The notes under the pieces: model-generated
Databases searched by the model: none
What the model was told of the DNA's origin: nothing
What the model saw: the letters and a program-made list of their open reading frames with translations, nothing else
Shown: in pieces, positions 7,293-14,385 of the stretch
Layout of the letters: every line of letters starts with the position of its first letter
How positions within the stretch are numbered: the first letter of the stretch is position 1
Translations under genes and position numbers: made by a program
Source: an uncultured Christensenellaceae bacterium
GTDB taxonomy: Bacteria > Bacillota > Clostridia > Christensenellales > Borkfalkiaceae
Length of the DNA: 64,000 bases
NCBI GenBank assembly: GCA_910587365.1
Contig: CAJUKJ010000003.1
Span: 62,001-126,000 of the forward strand
Direction of reading: 5' to 3'

Positions 7293-8415
7293 TAATCCTT
7301 TCCATAACGGACATAAATATCTGTTGGAAAAAGCCCGCGAGCTTTCAGGTGCGGACACCGTTTTGTGTATTATGAGCGGAAGCTTTACACAACGCGGAGA
7401 TTTGTGTATTTTAGATAAATATACACGCGCGGGACACGCCGTCGCGGGCGGTACGGATTGCGTAATCCAACTGCCCGCCCCCTTTGCCGTTGCCCCTGCG
7501 GAAATTTTTGCAAAGGGCGCGATAAAAATACTTTCGGCTGTTCCTTACGTCGCTTCGCTGGCATTCGGCTGTGAAAGCGGGGACGCGCAAAGCTTTGAAA
7601 AAGCCGCCGATTTTCTTATTGACGAAAACGACGGGTTTAAAAGCGTTTTAGCAGAAAAGCTTTCAAGCGGGGATAGCTATATTAAAAGCTTTTCTGCGGC
7701 TTTTGAAGCGTGCGGCGGGGAAAAAAATCTTGTTTCAAGCCCCAATAACGTTCTCGGGCTTGAATATGAGAAAGCGATTAAACGTAGCGAAGCGGATATA
7801 AAAATTTTTCCTGTCCGCCGCATAGGCGGAGGGTTTAACGACGGCGAACTTAAAGAAAACTTCTCCTCGGCAAGCGCGATAAGGAAAAATATAAATTGCA
7901 GCGACGTCAAAAAAAACGTGCCTGACTACGTTTATGCGGACTTGGAGTACGCCGTTTCCGATACTGAATTTGAAAGCGTTTTAAGGCACTGCCTTTTCAA
8001 AGCCGAAGCGGTTAATTTAAAACGAATTTACGGTTGCAGCGAAGGTTTGGAAAATAAACTGAAAAGCCTTGAAAACCAAACGCTTGACGTTATTATTGAA
8101 AAAGCAACTTCCAGACGCTATTCCTCTTCACGCATAAGACGGATACTTGTTGCGAACGCGCTTGGACTTTACCAATCCGATACCGAAAGATTTTTAAACG
8201 ATAGCTTATATATTAAACCTCTTGCTGTTAAAAGAGAACGAGCCGACGAAATTTTATCGGCACTTGCAAAATCGCTTTATCCTGTAATAACCAATCCGCA
8301 TGAAGATTTATTGAAAGGCACCGCCCTCGAATGTTTTAAAAAGGATATTAACGAATTTGCGTTGTATAAAAATCTTACGCATTCGGACAAAAAAGATTAT
8401 ACCTTGATAATATAA
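7264..8415 (+). CDS. tmcAL: tRNA(Met) cytidine acetate ligase (YlbM family)
   Basis: This enzyme makes N4-acetylcytidine at the wobble position of elongator tRNA-Met using ATP and acetate, via an acetyl-adenylate. The 383-aa protein opens with the nucleotidyltransferase segment FNPFHNGHKYLL (HxGH motif, about residues 10-21), followed by IMSGSFTQRGD and the KYTRAGHA region typical of YlbM. Length is normal. The start is fixed by the motif being only 10 residues in and by an AGAGG ribosome-binding site. The first codons belong to the right direct repeat of an inserted element, so its present promoter comes from that element. Acetate as substrate links it loosely to nearby pta-ackA. Confidence 0.92.
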   Translation: MKICAVICEFNPFHNGHKYLLEKARELSGADTVLCIMSGSFTQRGDLCILDKYTRAGHAVAGGTDCVIQLPAPFAVAPAEIFAKGAIKILSAVPYVASLAFGCESGDAQSFEKAADFLIDENDGFKSVLAEKLSSGDSYIKSFSAAFEACGGEKNLVSSPNNVLGLEYEKAIKRSEADIKIFPVRRIGGGFNDGELKENFSSASAIRKNINCSDVKKNVPDYVYADLEYAVSDTEFESVLRHCLFKAEAVNLKRIYGCSEGLENKLKSLENQTLDVIIEKATSRRYSSSRIRRILVANALGLYQSDTERFLNDSLYIKPLAVKRERADEILSALAKSLYPVITNPHEDLLKGTALECFKKDINEFALYKNLTHSDKKDYTLII

Positions 8416-8442
8416 AAAAGCGGACTTCAAGTCCGCTTTTTT
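8414..8442. terminator. Terminator of tmcAL, shared with convergent membrane gene
   Basis: A hairpin with the self-complementary core AGCGGACTTCAAGTCCGCT is flanked by six A on one side and six T on the other, which works in both directions. Confidence 0.85.
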
Positions 8443-8446
8443 ATAT

Positions 8447-8623
8447 CTAAACCATTATATCGGGCAATATTGTGATAGAAATTATGAACGATAATACCCA
8501 CACAACTACGCTAATTATTATACCTGCAAGTGCAAGTCCTTTATAGGGCAAACCCTCTTTACTCGCTTTGTTGAAACCCAATATCGAACAAATCAATCCG
8601 ACTAAGGGAATAAAAAAAGCTAT
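8447..8623 (-). CDS. Small DUF4190-like membrane protein under XRE control
   Basis: Only the last about 58 codons of a longer open frame look real. They encode two hydrophobic segments around a polar loop (GFNKASKEGLPYKGLALAG), as in DUF4190-type proteins. A perfect promoter (TTGACT, 17 nt, TATAAT) fires inside the longer frame, which rules out an upstream start. A strong ribosome-binding site AAGGGAGGA (8624-8632) follows, but no ATG, GTG or TTG is suitably spaced. The first codons after it are ATA (8621-8623) and ATT (8609-8611); ATT is a plausible rare start. The coordinate given assumes the earliest option. Divergent from the XRE gene, whose operator lies in this promoter. Function unknown. 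Confidence 0.5.
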   Translation of the reverse strand: MAFFIPLVGLICSILGFNKASKEGLPYKGLALAGIIISVVVWVLSFIISITILPDIMV

Positions 8624-8647
8624 TCCTCCCTTGTTTAAATTATTAAC

Positions 8648-8701
8648 ATTATATTCCCAGTATACTGGGAAGTCAAGTATTTTTCCCAGAATAGTGGGAA
8701 A
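8648..8701. promoter_or_regulatory. Twin operators and promoter between XRE regulator and membrane gene
   Basis: The 18-bp palindrome TTCCCAGTATACTGGGAA (8654-8671) fills the spacer between TTGACT (8671-8676) and TATAAT (8648-8653) on the minus strand. A second site with the same TTCCCA...TGGGAA arms lies at 8683-8700, 29 bp away and 9 bp before the XRE start codon. The layout predicts repression of the membrane gene and autoregulation. Confidence 0.8.
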
Positions 8702-8709
8702 ATATTTAT

Positions 8710-8913
8710 ATGGGAAGTTTTGGAGAGAGATTGCGCTATTTACGCCAAGAGAAAAATTTGGGACAAGTTCAATTAGCCAAAGAATTGAACGTAGGTAAAT
8801 CAATTATCAGTTCCTGGGAATTGGGAATTTGCGAACCTAAACTTTCAAACTTAATTTTAATTGCTGAATTTTTCAACGTGTCAATAGACTACCTTGCAGG
8901 ACTTGAAGAATAA
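8710..8913 (+). CDS. XRE/Cro-CI family small DNA-binding regulator
   Basis: This 67-aa protein is a single Cro/CI helix-turn-helix: LRYLRQEKNLGQVQLAKELNV-type scaffold and recognition helix around KSIISSWELG, then AEFFNVSIDYLAGLEE. It lacks any effector domain, so it probably acts as a simple dimeric repressor. The twin TTCCCA-N6-TGGGAA sites immediately upstream are its likely operators. The start lacks a clear ribosome-binding site, and the second operator ends 9 bp before the ATG, so the message may be nearly leaderless. Confidence 0.85.
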   Translation: MGSFGERLRYLRQEKNLGQVQLAKELNVGKSIISSWELGICEPKLSNLILIAEFFNVSIDYLAGLEE

Positions 8914-8917
8914 GTGA

Positions 8918-8950
8918 AGCGACGCAGCGGATTTACGCTGCGTCGCTTAT
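8918..8950. terminator. Hairpin between XRE gene and rnpB
   Basis: A long GC-rich stem (AAGCGACGCAGCG paired with its complement ending at 8949) lies just after the XRE stop and just beyond the 3' end of rnpB. It has no long T run, so termination strength is uncertain. Confidence 0.55.
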
Positions 8951-8952
8951 AA

Positions 8953-9310
8953 CAATTTGAGATTAATCTGTAAGCCGAGTTCTGTCGTGTACGGTCATCT
9001 ATCTACGCTTACAGTCGCCTGTAAGTTTAAGCGATATTAACGGATAAAAGCGGACGGGCAGCCCTGACGTTTAGGTCAGCCTTTATCCCAATCTTGCATC
9101 GGGTGGGGTTTAATTGGCTCCCCCCGTTACCGGAGGGACGGTGAGCTCTTACCTCGCCATTCCAACCTTACAGTATTTACTGCGGTATATTTCTGTTCAC
9201 TTTCCTTGAAGTCGCCTTCTCCTGCCGTTAACAGGCACCCTTGCCCTGCGATGCTCGGACTTTCCTCACGCCGCTTACGCGGCCCGCGACCGTATAATTA
9301 ACTCAAATCA
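8953..9310 (-). ncRNA. rnpB: RNase P RNA (type A)
   Basis: This is the catalytic RNA that trims tRNA 5' leaders. On the minus strand it contains the conserved 5' block GAGGAAAGTCCGAGC (P4/CR-I region), the L15 GGT loop that binds tRNA 3' CCA (within ctccggtaacgggggg), and the 3' block ACAGAACTCGGCTTACAG. P1 can be drawn between TTTGAG-TTAAT near 9300 and ATTAA-CTCAAA near 8960, which sets the approximate ends. About 358 nt, normal for the class. It is transcribed away from pyk. Confidence 0.95.
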
Positions 9311-9421
9311 AAGTTAGTTTAACACATTTTTAGCTTTTAATAAAGTATTTTGACGTGTTAGTTGATTTTTTTATTAAATTATAATAAAATAAAACAAAAT
9401 TAAAATATGGAGCTCACGGCA

Positions 9422-10840
9422 ATGAAAAAAACAAAAATTATCTGCACTTTAGGTCCCGCAAGCGACACCGAGGAAATTATATCCGATTTGATAGACGCGG
9501 GAATGAACGTTGCAAGACTTAATTTTTCACACGGTACTTATGAAGAACACGCCGAAAAAATCGCAAAGATTAAACGTGTAAGGGAACGCAAAAATGCGCC
9601 CATAGCTATTATGCTTGACACAAAAGGACCAGAGTTCAGGATTAAGACTTTTAAAGACGGAAAAATTAATTTAAAGGAAGGCGACGTATTTACCTTCACT
9701 ACGGAAGATATTATAGGCGATATTTCGCGTGTTTCGGTTTCATTTAAAGGAATTTGCGAGCAACTGCACGCAGGAGATAAAATATTGCTAAACAACGGAC
9801 TTATGGTTTTTGAAGTACAAAAGGTACAAAAAACCGACGTTATATGCAAAACAATAGTCGGCGGAACGCTTTCCGACAGAAAAAGTATGTTTTTCCCCGA
9901 TAAAGAGCTTAATATGGTATACCTATCCGAGCAGGACAAAGCCGACCTTAAATTCGGCGTGGAGCAAGGCGTGGATTTTGTAGCCTGTTCGTTCGTTTCC
10001 AAAGCGCAGGACATTATCGACGTAAAAAACTGGCTGAAAAAATGCGGTGCCAAGGAAGGCGAAATAGATATTATCGCAAAAATCGAAAGCCGTGCAGGCG
10101 TTAAAAACCTTAATGCTATTCTTGACGTATGCGACGGCATAATGGTTGCACGCGGCGACCTTGGGGTCGAAGTACCTTTTGAGGAGCTTCCCAGTATCCA
10201 GAAAACTATAATTAAAGCTTGCCGCGTCCGCGGAAAACGCAGTATTACGGCAACAGAAATGCTTGAATCGATGATAAAGCAACCCCGCCCTACACGTGCA
10301 GAAATATCCGACGTGGCAAACGCGGTATACGACGGTTCTTCCGCAATTATGCTTTCCGGCGAAACCGCAGCAGGCAAATACCCCGTTGAAGCGGTTAAGG
10401 CTATGGCAAAAATTGCCGAACAAGCCGAAGAAAACACCAATTATATTGCACACATCGACGAGCGCGATTATCATACCACAAAGCTTTCGGAGGCATTGTC
10501 CCATTCCGCCTGCACTCTTGCGCACGATATAGGTGCAAAGGTAATTGTAGTCTGCACCAGAACGGGCGGCACGGCAAAGACGATTTCACGCTTCCGTCCC
10601 TTTATCGACGTCATAGGTATGACAACCGACGAAAGTGCTTACAGAAAGCTTGCTTTAAGCTGGGGTGTAATTCCCATTATGAGCGAGGAGTTCTATTCCG
10701 TTGACGTACTATTCCACTATGCAAAGCGCGCCGCAATTGACTCCGGTTTGGTTTCCAAGGGCGACACGATAGTTCTTACGGGCGGAACACCAAACGGCAA
10801 AAGCGGAAATTCAAACCTTATCAACGTTGAAACCGTATAA
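9422..10840 (+). CDS. pyk: Pyruvate kinase
   Basis: This enzyme converts phosphoenolpyruvate + ADP to pyruvate + ATP, the last glycolytic step. The 472-aa protein has the N-terminal TKIICTLGPAS, the DTKGPE segment, the active-site block IIAKIESRAGVKNL, and MVARGDLGVE. It ends after the regulatory C domain without the extra PEP-utiliser domain found in some Bacillota. The ATG at 9422 is chosen over 9407 because GGAGC (9409-9413) is a well-spaced ribosome-binding site only for it. A TTGACG (9350-9355)/TATTAA pair is a possible promoter. It feeds pyruvate to pflB. Confidence 0.97.
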   Translation: MKKTKIICTLGPASDTEEIISDLIDAGMNVARLNFSHGTYEEHAEKIAKIKRVRERKNAPIAIMLDTKGPEFRIKTFKDGKINLKEGDVFTFTTEDIIGDISRVSVSFKGICEQLHAGDKILLNNGLMVFEVQKVQKTDVICKTIVGGTLSDRKSMFFPDKELNMVYLSEQDKADLKFGVEQGVDFVACSFVSKAQDIIDVKNWLKKCGAKEGEIDIIAKIESRAGVKNLNAILDVCDGIMVARGDLGVEVPFEELPSIQKTIIKACRVRGKRSITATEMLESMIKQPRPTRAEISDVANAVYDGSSAIMLSGETAAGKYPVEAVKAMAKIAEQAEENTNYIAHIDERDYHTTKLSEALSHSACTLAHDIGAKVIVVCTRTGGTAKTISRFRPFIDVIGMTTDESAYRKLALSWGVIPIMSEEFYSVDVLFHYAKRAAIDSGLVSKGDTIVLTGGTPNGKSGNSNLINVETV

Positions 10841-10850
10841 AAATATTTTT

Positions 10851-10884
10851 AAAAAATCGGCTTTTTTAAAGCCGGTTTTTTTTT
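10851..10884 (+). terminator. Rho-independent terminator of pyk
   Basis: A CGGCTTT/AAAGCCG stem is followed by nine T, 10 bp after the pyk stop codon. Confidence 0.85.
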
Positions 10885-10895
10885 ACTGCAATAAA

Positions 10896-10927
10896 GAAGC
10901 CCGCGCTATGTAAATAGCGCGGGCTTC
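10896..10927 (-). terminator. Terminator of the two flavoprotein genes
   Basis: A perfect 14-bp stem (10896-10909 with 10914-10927) closes a GTAA loop. On the minus strand TTCTTTATT follows, which fits termination of the leftward operon. Confidence 0.7.
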
Positions 10928-11006
10928 ACAGAGAGAATATGAAAAAAAGTTTTTAGTGTATTCCTTGTTGATTACGATTTGATTATATAGCTTGAATGTG
11001 TTAGTT

Positions 11007-12551
11007 TTATGAAAGATTTTTGTATTTTTCAAAAACTTTTTCCGCAGTCTTCAAGCCGTCTGCGGCAGAGCTTGTAATTCCGCCCGAATAACCGCTGCCC
11101 TCCCCGCAAGGATAAAGACCTTTTAAGGATACGCTTTCCCCGTCTTCGTTTCTTACTATCTTTACAGGCGACGAAAAGCGGGTTTCTACCCCTGTAAGCA
11201 CTGCGTCGGGGCAGGCAAACCCCTTTAACCGCCTATCCATATCGGGAATTGCCGCCTTTAATGCGTCAACCGTAATTTTCGGCAATACTTCCGAAAGCGG
11301 CGCAAAAGAAACGCCCGCAGAATAGGACGGCTTAACGCTTACGAACCCGCACGAAGACTTATCTACGGCAAAATCCTTATAAAGCTGTACGGGGGCAGAA
11401 TAGTTTGCCCCGCCCGCTTCATAAGCTCGCATTTCTATTTCCCGCTGGAACCTCATTCCCGCAAACAGATCGTCAGCTCCGAAGTCTTCTCGCTTCATCT
11501 GTACCATAAGCGCGGCGTTTGAATTTTCGGCGTTACGGGCATAAAGGCTCATTCCGTTTGTAACGACCCCGCCCTCTTCGCTTGCGGACGGTATTACAAC
11601 ACCGCCGGGACACATACAAAAAGTGAAAACCGTCCTTTCGTGCGCGTGAGATACGAGTTTATAATCGGCAGTCGGCAAATTAATATAGTTTTTGCCGTAT
11701 TGAGCGAAACCTATTTGCTTTGCAAGATGCTCTATCCTTACGCCTATTGCAAAATCTTTCGACTGCATTTCAAGACCGCATTTTGCAAGCATTTCAAACG
11801 TATCCCTTGCCGAGTGTCCGCAAGCCAATACCGCACAGTCTGTTTTTAACTCTGTTTGTTTGCCCGTGACCGTATTTTCGAGTATAAGCGTTTCAAGCTC
11901 CCCGTTGTTTTGGCTGAAACCGATAAAACGGGTATTAAACATATAACTTCCACCATTGCCTTCAACGTATGAACGTATATTTTGAAGTACGGTAAGTAAA
12001 ATATCGCTTCCGATATGGGGTTTATTTAAATATAAAATTTCTTCGGGCGCGCCGAACTTATGAAATAGCCGCAAAACGTCGCGGTTGAGTCCGTCGTGCG
12101 TTTGGGTGTTAAGCTTTCCGTCGGAAAACGTACCCGCACCGCCCTCTCCGAACTGAACGTTTGAATTTTTATTTAATATGCGTTCGCCGAAAAATTTAAG
12201 CGTAGTATTGCGCCTGTCCTCCGCCTTTTCCCCGCGCTCGATTATTACGGGCGCGAAGCCGTGTTCGATAAGGCGCAGCGCGCAGAAAAGCCCCGCGGGC
12301 CCGCTGCCTATAACCGCAATCTTTTTAGGGGTATTTATTCTTTCAATGCACTTTTGCCCGTCACTTTCCCGCTTGTCCGAAAAAGCTATGGAATACACCC
12401 AGAAAATATTATTTTTATCGCGTGCGTCAAGCGATTTTTTGAGTATTTTAAAATACGCGGGACGCCGACCGAGCTTTTTTCCTGCAATTTCAAAAAGCTT
12501 ACTTTCGTTTTCCGTGATATTAAGTTTTACATTGTCAAGCCGTTTAATCAT
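11007..12551 (-). CDS. FAD-dependent dehydrogenase of the COG2509 type
   Basis: This 514-aa protein has an N-terminal about 85-residue domain, then a Rossmann dinucleotide-binding motif (IGSGPAGLFCALRL) and later GGVV/VLACGHSA and a C-terminal GEGSGYSGGITSSAADG block that contacts FAD. It matches uncharacterised FAD-dependent dehydrogenases widespread in bacteria; no substrate is known. I chose the ATG at 12551 because it overlaps the upstream stop codon (ATGA) and the next 17 upstream residues would lie inside the neighbouring gene. It forms a two-gene operon with the HI0933-like flavoprotein. Confidence 0.85.
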   Translation of the reverse strand: MIKRLDNVKLNITENESKLFEIAGKKLGRRPAYFKILKKSLDARDKNNIFWVYSIAFSDKRESDGQKCIERINTPKKIAVIGSGPAGLFCALRLIEHGFAPVIIERGEKAEDRRNTTLKFFGERILNKNSNVQFGEGGAGTFSDGKLNTQTHDGLNRDVLRLFHKFGAPEEILYLNKPHIGSDILLTVLQNIRSYVEGNGGSYMFNTRFIGFSQNNGELETLILENTVTGKQTELKTDCAVLACGHSARDTFEMLAKCGLEMQSKDFAIGVRIEHLAKQIGFAQYGKNYINLPTADYKLVSHAHERTVFTFCMCPGGVVIPSASEEGGVVTNGMSLYARNAENSNAALMVQMKREDFGADDLFAGMRFQREIEMRAYEAGGANYSAPVQLYKDFAVDKSSCGFVSVKPSYSAGVSFAPLSEVLPKITVDALKAAIPDMDRRLKGFACPDAVLTGVETRFSSPVKIVRNEDGESVSLKGLYPCGEGSGYSGGITSSAADGLKTAEKVFEKYKNLS

Positions 12552-13717
12552 AGTCTTTTTAAAATCGCGTCCGCAACAGACATTCCGCTTGTGAATGCCC
12601 ATTGCAGGTTATAACCGCCGCAGTCGCCGTCCACGTCCAAAATTTCGCCTGCAAAGAACAGGTTTTGGGCAAGCTTGCTTTCAAGCTCGCCAGAAATATC
12701 CTTCATATCTATGCCGCCGCGCGTTACCTGCGCATAGTCGAACCCAAGGGTACCAAATACGGGCAAAGTAAAATTTTTTAAAGTTTTTACTATTTCTTTT
12801 TGCGACGAACTGCCCGTCCTGCTTACAATCGCCCTGCCGACCTGATTGTGAAGCGAACCCGAAAGCAGTTCACTGCTTTCCCAACCCGCTTTCTTTTTAT
12901 CCATTATGCTTTTTTCGATTTCTTCCGCCGTAAAATCAGGCAAAAATTCAATTGAAAGAGTTGCGCCAGGCTTGTCCGTCACATAGGACGAAATTGAAAA
13001 AACAGAATTACCCGAAACTCCGTAATCGGTAAAAATAAGGTCGCCGCGCACCTTGTTTAAAAACTTTCCGTCCGAATACGCAGAAACGTTGCAGTCGACA
13101 CGTATTCCTTTTAACGTTTTAATATATTTAGTTTCGGTTTTCAACTGTACCAAAGACGGGTATAACGCGGTCAATGTATGACCGAATTTTTGCGCAAGCG
13201 CGTAAGATGTGCCGTCGGTTTTAAATTGCTTTTGAGCCTTGCCTCCCGTGCATAGCACGACGTATTTTGCCGTATTGTCCGACAAACCGTCGTTGATAGA
13301 ATAACCTTTTTCGGTTTTTTCTATGGATTGGATTTTAACCCCCCAATTAAGGCGGGCAGCGGAATTTTTTAAAATGTATACCAGGTTGTCCACAAGCGCG
13401 GAAGCCTGCTTACCCGCGGGGTAAATTCTTCCCTTATCATCCGCAGTAAAAAGACAGTCGAAAAGCGTCGAACCCGCGTAAGGGTCGGCACAGGCAATTT
13501 TTTCGACAAGCGGGATATTTCCGCCGTGGTAATGCCCCGTCGACATATCGAGATTTGATATATTACCCTGCCCGTTACCTGACGCGGCAAGTTTTTTGCC
13601 AAATCTGTCGCCCGCGTCGAAAAGGCAAAGCTTTAAATTGCTTTTGCCTTTTAAAAGGCGGACGGCACAGGCAAGCCCCGCCGCGCCGCCGCCTATAATT
13701 ATTACGTCGTAATTCAT
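12548..13717 (-). CDS. HI0933/YhiN-family flavoprotein
   Basis: This 389-aa protein begins YDVIIIGGGAAGLACAV, a classic FAD-binding motif, followed by GDRFGKKLAASGNGQGNISN, the signature of the HI0933/YhiN (BaiN-like) family, and ends with the FAGEILDVDGDCGGYNLQWA stretch that closes the FAD site. Some members reduce bile-acid intermediates in gut Clostridia, but the family is broad and that role cannot be assumed. It is the first gene of a two-gene operon, overlapping the next by 4 bp. Confidence 0.88.
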   Translation of the reverse strand: MNYDVIIIGGGAAGLACAVRLLKGKSNLKLCLFDAGDRFGKKLAASGNGQGNISNLDMSTGHYHGGNIPLVEKIACADPYAGSTLFDCLFTADDKGRIYPAGKQASALVDNLVYILKNSAARLNWGVKIQSIEKTEKGYSINDGLSDNTAKYVVLCTGGKAQKQFKTDGTSYALAQKFGHTLTALYPSLVQLKTETKYIKTLKGIRVDCNVSAYSDGKFLNKVRGDLIFTDYGVSGNSVFSISSYVTDKPGATLSIEFLPDFTAEEIEKSIMDKKKAGWESSELLSGSLHNQVGRAIVSRTGSSSQKEIVKTLKNFTLPVFGTLGFDYAQVTRGGIDMKDISGELESKLAQNLFFAGEILDVDGDCGGYNLQWAFTSGMSVADAILKRL

Positions 13718-13748
13718 ACTGATATTGTATATTAATTAAATAAAACTG

Positions 13749-14258
13749 TCAACATTTAAGTTCTTGTAAAATACTTTTTAGCTTTTCAAGGTGGAGTTTC
13801 TCATCTTCGAGAATACGCGAAATTATCCGCTTTACCTGTTCGTTTTTAAGACGGCACAGCATTTTATTGTACTGGGCAATAGCCCGCTTTTCACCGAGAA
13901 TATCGTCTTCAATCATATTAACGAGATTGCGGGAATATGTAACGTACTTTGCCGAATAAAAATTATATGCAGTAGGCGGGTTCTGGCAATATAAGGGCTG
14001 TGCGCCCAATGCAAGAATCGTTTCGCCCAATAGTCTGAAGTGTATCATTTCGGCAATTGCAATACTTTCAAGGTCGGAAGCGAAGTCCTTATATCCCTGC
14101 CTGCTAAAATTGAAGAAATGGTAAAAATACTGCAAAATCGCGTTAAGCTCTCCCGTAGACGAGGCGTATGCGGGACATATAACCGCCAGACTGTAAGCAT
14201 CGGGGCAAAGCCCTTCGGTTGTAGGAAATTCTGCTTGTAAAGTCAAAGGTTTAGGCAT
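13749..14258 (-). CDS. Ferritin-like di-iron/manganese protein
   Basis: This 169-aa protein appears to be a four-helix ferritin-like bundle. Metal-ligand-like residues appear in the expected order: GELNAILQYFYH, ESIAIAEMIHFRLLGE, EDDILGEKRAIAQYN and EDEKLHLEKL, giving paired Glu/ExxH-type motifs. It resembles short manganese-catalase/CotJC-like or rubrerythrin-like proteins of Clostridia, without a rubredoxin domain. A role in peroxide handling is inference. It lies upstream of the two flavoproteins, with a 31-bp gap, and could share their message. Confidence 0.65.
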   Translation of the reverse strand: MPKPLTLQAEFPTTEGLCPDAYSLAVICPAYASSTGELNAILQYFYHFFNFSRQGYKDFASDLESIAIAEMIHFRLLGETILALGAQPLYCQNPPTAYNFYSAKYVTYSRNLVNMIEDDILGEKRAIAQYNKMLCRLKNEQVKRIISRILEDEKLHLEKLKSILQELKC

Positions 14259-14356
14259 ACTTTCATAATATGAAAATACGCATTTTAAGGTGCAAAATAT
14301 AATTTATTAGCTTATTATGTCACGCATAGTACACTATAAACCTCTAAAATATATAA

Positions 14357-14385
14357 AAAACGGCTGATTTTAGCCGTTTTTTATC
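14357..14385 (-). terminator. Terminator of uvrBA
   Basis: A short stem (ACGGCT/AGCCGT) flanked by A6 and T6 overlaps the uvrA stop codon. Confidence 0.8.

Noticed and set aside
8624..8803. A 118-aa version of the small membrane protein starting at 8803
   Set aside because: A perfect promoter for the gene lies within this stretch, and the extra N-terminus is antisense to the XRE gene and unlike the family.
9538..10440. A 300-aa open frame on the minus strand inside pyk
   Set aside because: It lies fully antisense to a clear pyruvate kinase, is rich in Ser/Ile/Pro as expected from mirrored codons, and has no ribosome-binding site or recognisable family.
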